A DNA stretch of 22,048 nt from Lachnospiraceae bacterium UBA1729 (GCA_002315945.1 DCIJ01000077.1:11169-33216); one strand, 5' to 3'; counted from the stretch's first letter, positions 14,822-22,048 are shown. The notes: generated by a model not told the origin, from the sequence alone. Program-made: numbers and translations.

Positions 14822-16747
14822 ATGAATAATATATTTGAATTTGAAACTATAAAAGAAAAATGGATGCAGCATACAGTAACCCTTGCTGCAAAAGAAAAAA
14901 TAAAAGAGTATACCTATTTCCTTGATGAAATAGGCTGTAAAAAGGCGGTAAAGGACACAACTGACGCCAGAAAGCTTATAGAGAAATATGGCCTGCCCCC
15001 ACTTTCTTCCAGTGATGAAGCCAAGGAAATGATTGAAATGGCTGTAAAGGAAAGCTGTCTGACGCCCTATCAGCTGGAAAGAATCGGTAATGTGCTGGTG
15101 GCGGTCCTGAGACTGAAAAACTATCTGGCCAAAGGCAAGGAAACCAACAATCCCCTGGCCTATTACGAAGAAAATCTGAATCCCCTGGAAGATATCAGGG
15201 AAGAAATAACCAGGCAGATTCGAAATGAACAGGTGGATGATCTGGCCTCAAAAGGACTGCAGGATGTAAGGCGTCTGATTGCTGACCTGGAAGAAAAAAT
15301 GAGAAACAAGGCTGATCAGATAATGCGTTCTAACAAGGAATGCATGGCAGATACCTTTTCCACCATGAGAAATGGCAGAGTGTGCATACCTGTAAAAAAG
15401 GACTACAAATGGAAAATACCTGGCAGTGTAATTGATAAATCCCAGACCGGAAATACAGTGTTTGTCGAACCTGTCAGCGTAGCCAATATTTTCGAGGAAC
15501 TCCAGCTTGCAAGGATTGAAGAAGAAAATGAAGTACACAGAATCCTCTACACATTGACAGCCATGGTGGCTGATAATGTTGAAGTAATGAATGAAAATAT
15601 CCGTGTAATTGAGAAGCTGGATTTCATTTTTTCAAAGGGCAAGCTAAGTCTGGAGATGAATGCCTGTGAGCCCATAATCAATATGGACAGATACATTAAG
15701 CTGACCGATGCCAGACACCCTTTGATGGATGAAAAGGAATGTGTGCCCCTGCAGTTTGAAATAGGAAAGGGAGTAAGGGGAATAATCATTACCGGCCCCA
15801 ATACCGGTGGCAAGACTGTATCAATCAAAACTGTGGCCCTGAATTGTCTGATGGCCCAGAGCGGTCTGCACGTAACCAGCAGAAAAGCTGAGGTGTGCAT
15901 GAATAGTTACTATCTGTGTGACATTGGTGATGGACAAAATATCACTGAGAACCTGTCCACTTTTTCTGCTCATATCAAAAATGTTTTGTCAATAATTGAG
16001 CAGATTGATAAGGATAGCCTGGTAATTATGGATGAGTTGGGAAGCGGAACTGATCCCACAGAGGGTATGGGAATAGCCATTGCCATTCTGGAGGAACTGT
16101 ATAAAAGTGAATGTCTCTACCTGGTTACAACCCATTACCCGGAGGTAAAGGACTACGCTGAGAAAAAAGAGGGTGTGATCAATGCCCGAATGGAATTTGA
16201 TCCGGAGACACTGGCACCTACCTATAGAATGATAATAGGAGAAGCAGGAGAAAGCTGCGCCTTCTATATTGCGAATAAACTGGGAATGCCATCCTCTATG
16301 CTTGAAACAGCCATCAAGGCTGCTTATGGAGAAAAGGCAGTTGACTCCTTTGGCTTTTTGGAAAAAGCCGACCAAAGTGGAACATCCGGCCAGAGGAAAA
16401 AAACTGCAGGGCCAAAAGCAGGCAGATTAAAAAAGAAGAAGACAGTATCTGCAAATCCTGAATTGTCCACACTTTTTTCAATAGGAGATTCTGTAATGGT
16501 AATGCCGGACAAGACCATTGGAATAGTGTGTGAGCCGATTAATGAGAAGGGAATTCTCAGAGTTCAGATTAAAAAAGAAAAATTCTATATGAATTACAAA
16601 CGTGTAAAGCTCCATGTAAAAGCTACTGAACTGTATCCGGAAGATTATGATTTCTCTATAATCTTCGATTCTGTGGAGGCAAGAAAGAAACGACACGAGA
16701 TGGGAAGAAAGCTGAGCGATGTACGCCTGGAGTATGAGGAGAACTAG
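14822..16747 (+). CDS. MutS2-like ATPase without Smr domain
   Basis: A MutS-family ATPase of 641 residues from the ATG at 14822 (GGAGG 8 nt upstream; the frame is open further upstream but without support). The N-terminal half is the MutS core/lever region (about 1-310). The ATPase has Walker A GPNTGGKT (Lys331), Walker B LVIMDELGSGTD (Asp404, Glu405) and THYPEVKDYAEK. After a short basic linker (KKTAGPKAGRLKKKK) comes a KOW-like segment FSIGDSVMVMPDKTIGIVCEP, as in MutS2, but the protein ends soon after. Full MutS2 is about 780 residues with a long coiled coil and a C-terminal Smr nuclease domain, and both are missing here. The ending DVRLEYEEN-TAG looks natural, not frameshifted. Likely roles are branched-DNA or collided-ribosome handling as proposed for MutS2, but without Smr its activity is uncertain. 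Confidence 0.88.
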   Translation: MNNIFEFETIKEKWMQHTVTLAAKEKIKEYTYFLDEIGCKKAVKDTTDARKLIEKYGLPPLSSSDEAKEMIEMAVKESCLTPYQLERIGNVLVAVLRLKNYLAKGKETNNPLAYYEENLNPLEDIREEITRQIRNEQVDDLASKGLQDVRRLIADLEEKMRNKADQIMRSNKECMADTFSTMRNGRVCIPVKKDYKWKIPGSVIDKSQTGNTVFVEPVSVANIFEELQLARIEEENEVHRILYTLTAMVADNVEVMNENIRVIEKLDFIFSKGKLSLEMNACEPIINMDRYIKLTDARHPLMDEKECVPLQFEIGKGVRGIIITGPNTGGKTVSIKTVALNCLMAQSGLHVTSRKAEVCMNSYYLCDIGDGQNITENLSTFSAHIKNVLSIIEQIDKDSLVIMDELGSGTDPTEGMGIAIAILEELYKSECLYLVTTHYPEVKDYAEKKEGVINARMEFDPETLAPTYRMIIGEAGESCAFYIANKLGMPSSMLETAIKAAYGEKAVDSFGFLEKADQSGTSGQRKKTAGPKAGRLKKKKTVSANPELSTLFSIGDSVMVMPDKTIGIVCEPINEKGILRVQIKKEKFYMNYKRVKLHVKATELYPEDYDFSIIFDSVEARKKRHEMGRKLSDVRLEYEEN

Positions 16748-16763
16748 AACAAAAATGCATAAT

Positions 16764-16797
16764 AATTGCGCCTTCCCTACAGGCGGAAGGCACAATT
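16764..16797. terminator. Probable bidirectional terminator hairpin between convergent genes
   Basis: AATTG plus GCCTTCC (16764-16776, with a C-A mismatch at 16769/16792) pairs with GGAAGGC plus CAATT (16785-16797) around an 8-nt loop. It follows the MutS2-like stop and overlaps the last bases of the convergent activation-protein gene. U-rich stretches on either side are short (GGTTTTGT on +, ATTATGCATTTTTG on -), so efficiency is uncertain. Confidence 0.5.
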
Positions 16798-17544
16798 GGT
16801 TTTGTCACAAAGCTCGCAGTTGTGAACGGTGTTTTCGCAGCCTGTTTCACTGATGCCGATAAAGGCTGAAATACTTTTTTGGGGAATCATAAGTCCGCCC
16901 TCGGTAAGCCCCACTCCGATTTTTCGATGGGCGTCCACCATGGACAAAAGCCAGGGCTGCAAAGAAATATCTAAATCTCCGTATCCGGGACTAAACCTGG
17001 GGCGGAGATTTTTTTTTGTAAATTTGCCTTTATTTATTTCCATACTGAGAAACTTGCAGAACCTGTCTGCAAAGGTTTCAATTGCAACGGTCCCCATCGC
17101 ATCCAGGATCAGGGCAGATGCAGGTGACTTGGCAAGATATCCCCTCTTTAGCTGCTCCTGTGCAACGCCTATAGTGGCGCACATAATGACTACACTATCA
17201 CATCCATTCAGGTTCTTGGCCAGGTGGGTACTGTTAATCTCTGTGCCAGAAATGCTGATTGTGGAATCAGAATGACCGATAGAATTAGAATGACCGGCTG
17301 AATCAGAAGAACCGGCAGAATCAGAAGAACCGGCAGAATCAGAAGAACCGGCGAGCGTGGAAGGGCGTTCGATATCGCATATTGTATAGCAGGCTGCGCA
17401 GCTAAGGCTGTTTAAAAAAGTGGGCATGAGCTGCCCGATTAAATCCTGTAAAGCTTCGTCAGGCTTATTTCCATTGAGCCCAAGATATCTGTTAATTTGA
17501 ATATCTGACAGTGCGTCTATTTTTGCTGAATATGTATATACCAT
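16777..17544 (-). CDS. Stand-alone methionine synthase reactivation-domain protein
   Basis: This 255-residue protein resembles the C-terminal SAM-binding activation domain of cobalamin-dependent MetH. That domain reductively methylates inactive cob(II)alamin. The core has VVIMCATIGVAQEQLKRGYL, DAMGTVAIETFAD, the RPRFSPGYGDLDISLQP motif and LTEGGLMIPQKSISAFIGIS. The MetH encoded at 18746 lacks this domain, so the two should work together, as in Thermotoga-type split MetH. The last 15 residues hold His241, Cys243, Cys246 and Cys251 (CELCDKTNC), possibly a metal site. Residues about 65-95 are an inserted Ser/Gly/Asp repeat encoded by five 18-bp units. The gene is divergent from metF with 233 bp between starts; AGGA lies about 10 nt before the ATG. 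Confidence 0.87.
   Translation of the reverse strand: MVYTYSAKIDALSDIQINRYLGLNGNKPDEALQDLIGQLMPTFLNSLSCAACYTICDIERPSTLAGSSDSAGSSDSAGSSDSAGHSNSIGHSDSTISISGTEINSTHLAKNLNGCDSVVIMCATIGVAQEQLKRGYLAKSPASALILDAMGTVAIETFADRFCKFLSMEINKGKFTKKNLRPRFSPGYGDLDISLQPWLLSMVDAHRKIGVGLTEGGLMIPQKSISAFIGISETGCENTVHNCELCDKTNCAFRL
17264..17353 (-). repeat. Five 18-bp in-frame tandem repeats in the activation-protein gene
   Basis: On the + strand the units start at 17264, 17282, 17300, 17318 and 17336. The last three are nearly identical (GAATCAGAAGAACCGGCA), while the first two have diverged (AGAATGACC in place of AGAAGAACC). On the coding strand each unit gives about six residues of the type SSDSAG or HSNSIG. The 18-bp period keeps the frame if units are gained or lost. 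Confidence 0.92.
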
Positions 17545-17653
17545 TGGTTTAATGTCCTATTAAAAAAATTACGTGAATGATGCTCCCATCAAATTCAAAC
17601 GAATATCATAAGAAAATGTCATCTCTGGCTACTAATTGTAACAGAGGGGCCAC

Positions 17654-17699
17654 TGGTTATCCACTACAAAAGTAGATGGTTGTCCACTTCAAAAATAGA
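17654..17699. repeat. Exactly adjacent pair of 23-bp direct repeats upstream of metF
   Basis: Copies at 17654-17676 and 17677-17699 match at 20 of 23 positions. Both begin TGGTT, contain TCCACT and CAAAA, and end TAGA. The end of copy 2 lies 26 bp before the metF -10 element, so it could be an operator pair. Tandem 20-odd-bp repeats with TGTCCACTT-like cores also resemble IS21-type element ends as I remember them, so an insertion-sequence remnant is the alternative. Confidence 0.7.
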
Positions 17700-17722
17700 T
17701 TGTCGCAAACAATCCCGTCTTG

Positions 17723-17731
17723 TGGTATACT
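17723..17731 (+). promoter_or_regulatory. Extended -10 promoter of metF
   Basis: TGGTATACT provides a TGn extension and a -10 hexamer with five of six consensus bases. No good -35 lies at 16-18 bp; the nearest TTGTCG (17700-17705) is 20 bp away. The start would be near 17738, leaving a 40-nt leader before the metF ATG with its GAGGG site. Confidence 0.55.
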
Positions 17732-17777
17732 TCACTCTGAATAATTATGAAACAATGGTAGATAACAGAGGGATATT

Positions 17778-18644
17778 ATGAAAGCAATTGATTTAATAAA
17801 AGCAGAAAAACCAAGTCTGTCACTGGAGGTATTTCCACCAAAGACAGGTGCAAAATTTGAATCTATCAAGGAAGCCTGCGACAAGGTAGGCGCTCTTAAG
17901 CCTGACTTTATGTCAGTAACTTATGGAGCAGGTGGCGGAACCAGTGAGTTTACCATTGATATCGCATCTTCGCTTCAGAAAAAATATAATATGCCAGTGC
18001 TGGCTCATCTTAGCTGCATCAGTTCAGACAGAGCCGGAGTAAGGGCCCAGCTTGATAAAATGAAAGCAGCAGGAATCGAAAATATTCTGGCTCTTCGCGG
18101 AGATATTCCGGAGGACGCTGCACCAAGGGATACCTGGGATTATCACTATGCCAGCGAACTGGTAGCTGAAATCAAGGAATATGGTGGATTCTGTATAGGT
18201 GGTGCATGCTACCCTGAATCTCATCCTGAGTCTGCCAATCAGAAGGAAGATATCAAAGCACTTAAGGCCAAGGTGGATGCAGGGTGCGAATTCCTGACTA
18301 CCCAGATGTTTTTTGATAATGCAATATTCTGGAACTTTTTATATAAGATTCGCGAGGCAGGAGTTGATGTACCTATAGTGGCAGGTATTATGCCTATTAC
18401 AAAAGCAAAGCAGGTAGAAAGAGCTGTTAAGCTTTCGGGTACTCAGGTGCCCAGCCGCTTCAAATACATGGTTGACCATTTTGGAAGCGATGACGAGGCT
18501 ATGAGACAGGCAGGAATTATCTATGCCAGTGAACAGATTGTTGATCTGCTGGCCAATGGAGTTCCGGCAATTCATATCTATACAATGAATGATGCCACCA
18601 TAGCTGAGGGAATAATGAACAATATTTCCAAACTGTTGAAATAG
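17778..18644 (+). CDS. metF: 5,10-methylenetetrahydrofolate reductase
   Basis: This enzyme reduces methylene-tetrahydrofolate to 5-methyl-tetrahydrofolate, the methyl donor for MetH; 288 residues, a normal length. Motifs include LEVFPPKTG with the catalytic Glu17 (equivalent to Glu28 of E. coli MetF), SVTYGAGGGTSEFT, HLSCISSDR, ILALRGDIP, GACYPESHPES and FLTTQMFFDNAIFW. It has its own extended -10 promoter and a GAGGG ribosome binding site 5 nt before the ATG. metH follows 101 nt later on the same strand, so the two likely form an operon for methionine synthesis and C1 metabolism. Confidence 0.97.
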   Translation: MKAIDLIKAEKPSLSLEVFPPKTGAKFESIKEACDKVGALKPDFMSVTYGAGGGTSEFTIDIASSLQKKYNMPVLAHLSCISSDRAGVRAQLDKMKAAGIENILALRGDIPEDAAPRDTWDYHYASELVAEIKEYGGFCIGGACYPESHPESANQKEDIKALKAKVDAGCEFLTTQMFFDNAIFWNFLYKIREAGVDVPIVAGIMPITKAKQVERAVKLSGTQVPSRFKYMVDHFGSDDEAMRQAGIIYASEQIVDLLANGVPAIHIYTMNDATIAEGIMNNISKLLK

Positions 18645-18704
18645 AAAGAAGCAGAAGAAAGCAGAAGAAAACAGAAAAAGCAGAAAAAACAGAAATAACA
18701 GAGC
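18643..18704 (+). repeat. T-free CAGAA repeat tract between metF and metH
   Basis: No T occurs on the + strand from 18643 to 18695. GCAGAAGAAA is repeated perfectly in tandem (18651-18660, 18661-18670), and CAGAA/CAGAG recurs at 18652, 18662, 18672, 18681, 18690 and 18699, every 9 or 10 bp. It looks like a decayed 10-bp tandem repeat. Such RNA should be unstructured. Confidence 0.65.
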
Positions 18705-18745
18705 GATAACTGCAAAAAACCGCAGAGATAAAAATCGAGATTAAC

Positions 18746-21310
18746 ATGAATGTATTAGATAGAATTAACAAAGGATTGTTTTACCTGGATGGAGGAACCG
18801 GTTCGGTACTTCAGGAGCTGGGACTTAAGCCGGGAGAACTGCCTGAATTATGGAATATTAACAGACCTGACGACATAGTGGAGCTGGGCAGGAGATATTA
18901 TGAGGCTGGTTCCAATGCCATCTGCACCAATACCTTTGGGGCTAATGGACTTAAATATGATGGAAAAGAAGGACGCCCTACAGTAGAGGAAGTTATTCTT
19001 GCTGCAACAAAATGCGCAAGAAAGGCATCTGAAGTGGCACAGGGTCCTTATGTACAGGAAGACAGATATGTAGCTCTGGATATTGGTCCCATTGGAAAAA
19101 TCCTTGAACCCATTGGAGATCTGAAGTTCGAGCAGGCGGTGGAACTCTTTGCAGAGCAGGTCAGAGCTGGTGTCAAGGCCGGAGTTGACTATATCTACAT
19201 TGAGACCATGAATGATGCCTATGAGACCAAGGCAGCAGTACTGGCAGCCAAAGAGAATTCTAATCTGCCTGTATTCGCCAGCAATGCCTATGATGAAAGC
19301 GGCAAGCTAATGACAGGAGCAAGTCCTGAAGCCATGGTGGCTACTCTTGAAGGCTTGAGGGTTGATGCGCTGGGTGCCAACTGTTCACTGGGACCCGAAC
19401 AGCTCATGCCTCTGGTTCCCAGACTGGTAGGAGCCAGCTCTCTTCCTGTAATGATTAAGCCTAATGCTGGTCTTCCCAGAAGTGAAAATGGAAAAACTGT
19501 ATATGATGTAACCCCTGAGCAGTTTGCGTCCTATATGAAAGAAATAGTTGAGCATGGAGCAAGAATCCTTGGGGGATGCTGTGGTACTACTCCTGATTTT
19601 ATCAGGGCGGTGGTAGATGCTACCAGGGATATGCAGCCAAAGCCTGTGACTGAAAAAAAACTTTCGGTAGTTTCTTCCTATGCCCAGTGCGTAAGCTTTG
19701 ATGGCAGACCTGTACTGATTGGCGAAAGAATCAATCCTACCGGTAAAAAGAAGTTCAAGGAAGCACTTAGAAATCACGATATTGGATATATATTAAATGA
19801 GGGAATCAATCAGGCTGATGCAGGTGCCCATGTACTGGATGTAAATGTGGGACTACCTGAGATAGATGAGCCGGCACTGCTAAAAGAGTGTATACAGGAG
19901 CTGCAGGCGGTTACTGCACTTCCTCTTCAGATTGATACCACCGATGTGGATGCCATGGAACAGGCCATGAGAATTTATAATGGCAAGCCCATGATTAATT
20001 CTGTGAATGGCAAGCTTGAAAGCATGGAAGCTGTATTTCCACTGGTGAAAAAATATGGTGGTTACGTGGTATGCCTTACTCTGGATGAGGATGGTATCCC
20101 CGAGACTGCTGAAAAAAGATATGAAATTGCTGAAAAGATTACTAACAAGGCCAGTGAGTATGGGATAAAGCCCTGTGATCTGATATTTGATCCCCTGGCC
20201 ATGACTATTTCTTCTGATAACAGGGCCGCATTGGCTACCCTGGATGCCATAAGAATGATTAAGGAAGGCCTGGGTGGTAAGACCTCTCTGGGTATATCCA
20301 ATATTTCATTTGGTCTGCCCAGTCGAGAGTATGTAACTGCGTCCTTCTTTATTATGGCACTTAATCAGGGACTGAATGCAGCCATCATGAATCCTTTTGC
20401 CTTTGAGATGCAGAAGGCCTACCATACATATTTGGCGCTTAATGCCATGGATGAAAGCTGCATGGAGTATATTGAATTTGCCTCCAAGGCGGCCGAAGAA
20501 GCAGCAAAACAGGCAGAGCTTGCCGCAAGCAGGCTGATGAGTGGGGCAGCAGGCGGAACTGCAAATGGAGCGTCAGGCACTGCAGCAGGCGGAACTGCAA
20601 ATGGAGCGTCAGGCACTGGAGCAGGTGGAACTGCAAATGGAGCATCAGGCACTGCAGCAGGCGGTTCATCTGACAAGGGTTCATCGCGTCTCAACACAGC
20701 CATTGTAAAAGGCCTTAAGGAAGAAGCCGGCAGAGAAACCGCGCTTTTGGTTGCTGGTGGTGTTGATGGATTAGAAATAATTAATGATCATATTATCCCG
20801 GCCCTGGATGTGGTTGGTAAAGGTTTTGAAGCCAAGACCATGTATCTGCCTCAACTTTTGATGAGTGCAGAGGCTGCAAAAGCGGCATTTGTAGAAGTCA
20901 AGAAATCCATGGGAGAGGGAAATGGAAACGGCCCCGGAGTAATTGTTGCTACAGTCAAGGGAGATATCCACGATATTGGAAAAAATATTGTGAAGGTTCT
21001 TTTGGAAAATTACAGCTTTAATGTAATTGACCTGGGCAAGGATGTGGATCCGGAGATAATTGCCAAGACCGCAATTGAAAAAGATATTAAACTGGTGGGG
21101 CTGTCAGCCCTGATGACTACAACGGTTCCCGCCATGGAAGAGACAATCAAGCTGTTGAGAGTTGAGAAGCCAGACTGCAAGGTAGTAGTAGGTGGCGCTG
21201 TGCTGACCCAGGAATATGCAGATATGATTGGGGCAGACAAATATGCAGGAAATGCCATGGAGACTGTAAGATATGCAGAAGAGATTCTCCTTGGAAAACA
21301 TGGAAATTAG
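18746..21310 (+). CDS. metH: Cobalamin-dependent methionine synthase lacking the activation domain
   Basis: It transfers a methyl group from methyl-tetrahydrofolate through cobalamin to homocysteine; 854 residues. The homocysteine domain (about 1-295) has the zinc cysteines Cys213 (GANCSLGP), Cys278 and Cys279 (GGCCGTTP). The pterin domain (about 320-580) begins IGERINPTGKKKFKEAL. A repeat-rich linker (about 602-637) is followed by the helical cap (ETALLVAGGVDGLEIINDHIIPALD) and the B12-binding domain with GDIHDIGKN, where His742 is the lower cobalt ligand. The protein ends after this domain; E. coli MetH would continue about 330 residues with the activation domain, which is here a separate gene at 16777. 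The Shine-Dalgarno before the ATG is weak (CGAG), so expression may depend on coupling or the A-rich leader. Confidence 0.96.
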   Translation: MNVLDRINKGLFYLDGGTGSVLQELGLKPGELPELWNINRPDDIVELGRRYYEAGSNAICTNTFGANGLKYDGKEGRPTVEEVILAATKCARKASEVAQGPYVQEDRYVALDIGPIGKILEPIGDLKFEQAVELFAEQVRAGVKAGVDYIYIETMNDAYETKAAVLAAKENSNLPVFASNAYDESGKLMTGASPEAMVATLEGLRVDALGANCSLGPEQLMPLVPRLVGASSLPVMIKPNAGLPRSENGKTVYDVTPEQFASYMKEIVEHGARILGGCCGTTPDFIRAVVDATRDMQPKPVTEKKLSVVSSYAQCVSFDGRPVLIGERINPTGKKKFKEALRNHDIGYILNEGINQADAGAHVLDVNVGLPEIDEPALLKECIQELQAVTALPLQIDTTDVDAMEQAMRIYNGKPMINSVNGKLESMEAVFPLVKKYGGYVVCLTLDEDGIPETAEKRYEIAEKITNKASEYGIKPCDLIFDPLAMTISSDNRAALATLDAIRMIKEGLGGKTSLGISNISFGLPSREYVTASFFIMALNQGLNAAIMNPFAFEMQKAYHTYLALNAMDESCMEYIEFASKAAEEAAKQAELAASRLMSGAAGGTANGASGTAAGGTANGASGTGAGGTANGASGTAAGGSSDKGSSRLNTAIVKGLKEEAGRETALLVAGGVDGLEIINDHIIPALDVVGKGFEAKTMYLPQLLMSAEAAKAAFVEVKKSMGEGNGNGPGVIVATVKGDIHDIGKNIVKVLLENYSFNVIDLGKDVDPEIIAKTAIEKDIKLVGLSALMTTTVPAMEETIKLLRVEKPDCKVVVGGAVLTQEYADMIGADKYAGNAMETVRYAEEILLGKHGN
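20549..20656 (+). repeat. Three 36-bp in-frame tandem repeats in metH
   Basis: Units at 20549-20584, 20585-20620 and 20621-20656 differ at only a few positions, and a partial fourth copy follows. Each encodes about twelve residues of the type AGGTANGASGTA, making a flexible Gly/Ala/Thr/Ser linker between the pterin domain and the cobalamin cap. Gain or loss of units keeps the frame. Confidence 0.93.
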
Positions 21311-21319
21311 GATAAACCG

Positions 21320-21928
21320 ATGACACTGAATTCAGAACATTTACTGGATAGCATATTGCAAAGTCTGGACAGGATTAAATACCTGAGTCCGGAAAATATT
21401 CCTGACATAGATCTATACATGGATCAGGTCACAACCTATATGGATGAGGAGCTGCGACAGACTACCAGACATCCGGGACAGGACAAGATATTGACCAAGA
21501 CCATGATTAATAACTATGCCAAGGATAAACTGCTGCCGCCTCCGGTAAAGAAAAAATATTCAAAAGAGCACATGCTTATGCTTATTTTTATCTATTATTT
21601 TAAAAATGTGCTCTCTATTGGGGATATTCAGTCGCTTTTAAATCCAATCACCGAAAAATACTTTGGTAATGGTGGTAAGGAGGGGAAGGATGGCCTGGAG
21701 TATGTGTATCGGGAGGTCTTCTCATTGGAGCCCCTGGAGATAGACCGAATTAAGCAGGATGTGAAGGAACAGTACAGAATTTCCCATGAAACCTTTAAGG
21801 ATGCTGACGATAAGGATTCAGAATTTTTAAAGACCTTCTCCTTCATCTGTATGCTTAGCTTTGATGTATATGTAAAAAAGCTTCTGATTGAGAAGCTTAT
21901 AGATGGACTGAATGAAAATATCAGATAA
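21320..21928 (+). CDS. DUF1836 domain protein, MerR-like helix-turn-helix
   Basis: A 202-residue cytoplasmic protein resembling the DUF1836 family of Firmicutes. The segment LTKTMINNYAKDKLLPPPVKKKYSKEHMLMLIFIYYFKNVLSIGDIQSLL (about residues 58-108) looks like a MerR-type winged helix, in which the protein picks a partly unstructured target and then senses through a C-terminal helical part. No enzymatic motif is seen. It starts 9 nt after metH, with AGGA about 8 nt before the ATG, so it may be cotranscribed with the methionine genes, but a regulatory link is only inference. The next gene overlaps its 3' end by 17 bp. Confidence 0.8.
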   Translation: MTLNSEHLLDSILQSLDRIKYLSPENIPDIDLYMDQVTTYMDEELRQTTRHPGQDKILTKTMINNYAKDKLLPPPVKKKYSKEHMLMLIFIYYFKNVLSIGDIQSLLNPITEKYFGNGGKEGKDGLEYVYREVFSLEPLEIDRIKQDVKEQYRISHETFKDADDKDSEFLKTFSFICMLSFDVYVKKLLIEKLIDGLNENIR

Positions 21929-22048
21929 AATCAAACATAATATGGTAAATGACAGAGTATGGCTGTTGGGTGGCGTGTCTACCATGGCCATACTTATTTT
22001 GGTTACGGTAGTCAGCCTGAGTATATTCCGTTACAGAGTCAGGGAAGT
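21912..22048 (+). CDS. N-terminus of a membrane protein, cut by the window end
   Basis: An open frame from the ATG at 21912 runs without a stop to the window edge, giving 45 complete codons. It begins MKISDKIKHNMVNDRVW and has one strong hydrophobic segment (about residues 17-39, LLGGVSTMAILILVTVVSLSIF) followed by basic residues, the pattern of a signal anchor or first transmembrane helix. It overlaps the DUF1836 gene by 17 bp, which supports a real coupled gene. The fragment is too short to assign a family; a membrane-anchored signalling protein is one guess. Confidence 0.55.
   Translation, partial: MKISDKIKHNMVNDRVWLLGGVSTMAILILVTVVSLSIFRYRVRE

Larger units (their letters stand above)
17545..17777. 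promoter_or_regulatory. Divergent regulatory region between the activation protein and metF
   Basis: This 233-bp spacer holds a tandem 23-bp repeat and an extended -10 for metF, listed separately. Otherwise I see no SAM (S-box) or other known methionine riboswitch, and the metF leader (about 40 nt) is too short for one. No convincing promoter was found for the - strand gene. Confidence 0.5.

Noticed and set aside
17657..17665. DnaA box TTATCCACT as part of a replication origin
   Set aside because: It is a single near-match inside a tandem repeat, with no cluster of boxes and no dnaA or dnaN nearby.
17545..17777. SAM riboswitch or other methionine leader before metF
   Set aside because: The likely start at about 17738 leaves 40 nt, and no S-box helices or terminator are visible.
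20549..20656. CRISPR-like repeat array
   Set aside because: Units are contiguous with no spacers, keep the metH reading frame and encode a linker.
20419..20703. Pro/Ala-rich open frame on the - strand opposite metH
   Set aside because: It is a shadow of the Gly/Ala-coding repeats; metH is supported by domain motifs on both sides and the antisense frame has no family resemblance.

Overview
The window looks like a chromosomal stretch from a low-GC Gram-positive anaerobe of the Lachnospiraceae, with Butyrivibrio/Pseudobutyrivibrio-like relatives most likely. The basis is the A+T-rich sequence, AGGAGG-type ribosome binding sites, YesM/YesN-type sugar two-component genes, a lipoprotein-dependent sugar ABC transporter beside a GH127 enzyme, a MetH whose reactivation domain is a separate protein, and a DUF1836 protein. 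The assignment rests on gene content, not on a database search. No tRNA, rRNA, CRISPR array, phage gene or intact insertion sequence was seen.

Layout. (1) 1-7605, all on the + strand and tightly packed: glmS, a LicT/BglG-type antiterminator, HPr, a YesM-type histidine kinase, a YesN-type AraC response regulator and a sugar-binding lipoprotein (SBP1). Genes abut or overlap, apart from 48 nt before HPr. (2) 7606-12927: a structured promoter region, a second paralogous sugar-binding lipoprotein (SBP2), a highly structured intercistronic region with duplicated ribosome-binding-site repeats, two ABC permeases and a GH127 beta-L-arabinofuranosidase. No ATPase gene is present, so a shared MsmK-type ATPase elsewhere is likely. 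(3) 12938-13624 (- strand): an Sfp-type phosphopantetheinyl transferase, convergent with GH127. (4) 13749-14456: a TrmO-like tRNA methyltransferase with a likely TTG start. (5) 14457-14821: a gene-free stretch holding a candidate structured RNA with its own promoter-like sequence and a strong intrinsic terminator, then a REP-like GGGGACGGTTCTTTTG core. (6) 14822-16747: a MutS2-like ATPase lacking the Smr domain. (7) 16777-21310: a split cobalamin methionine synthase system, with the reactivation-domain protein on the - strand, divergent from metF and metH. (8) 21320 to the end: a DUF1836 protein and the start of a membrane protein cut by the window edge.

How the genes may work together. The kinase, regulator and SBP1 look like a three-part sugar-sensing device that controls the adjacent SBP2-permease-GH127 uptake and degradation unit for arabinofuranose-containing oligosaccharides. 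The GH127 protein has no signal peptide, so cleavage is probably cytoplasmic after import. MetF supplies methyl-tetrahydrofolate to MetH, and the separate activation protein would reactivate oxidised MetH cobalamin.

The most interesting signals are non-coding or repetitive: nested inverted repeats in front of SBP2, the repeat/hairpin cassette that duplicates the permease ribosome binding site, the structured RNA at about 14583-14759, in-frame tandem repeats in both halves of the split methionine synthase, and a 23-bp tandem repeat upstream of metF.
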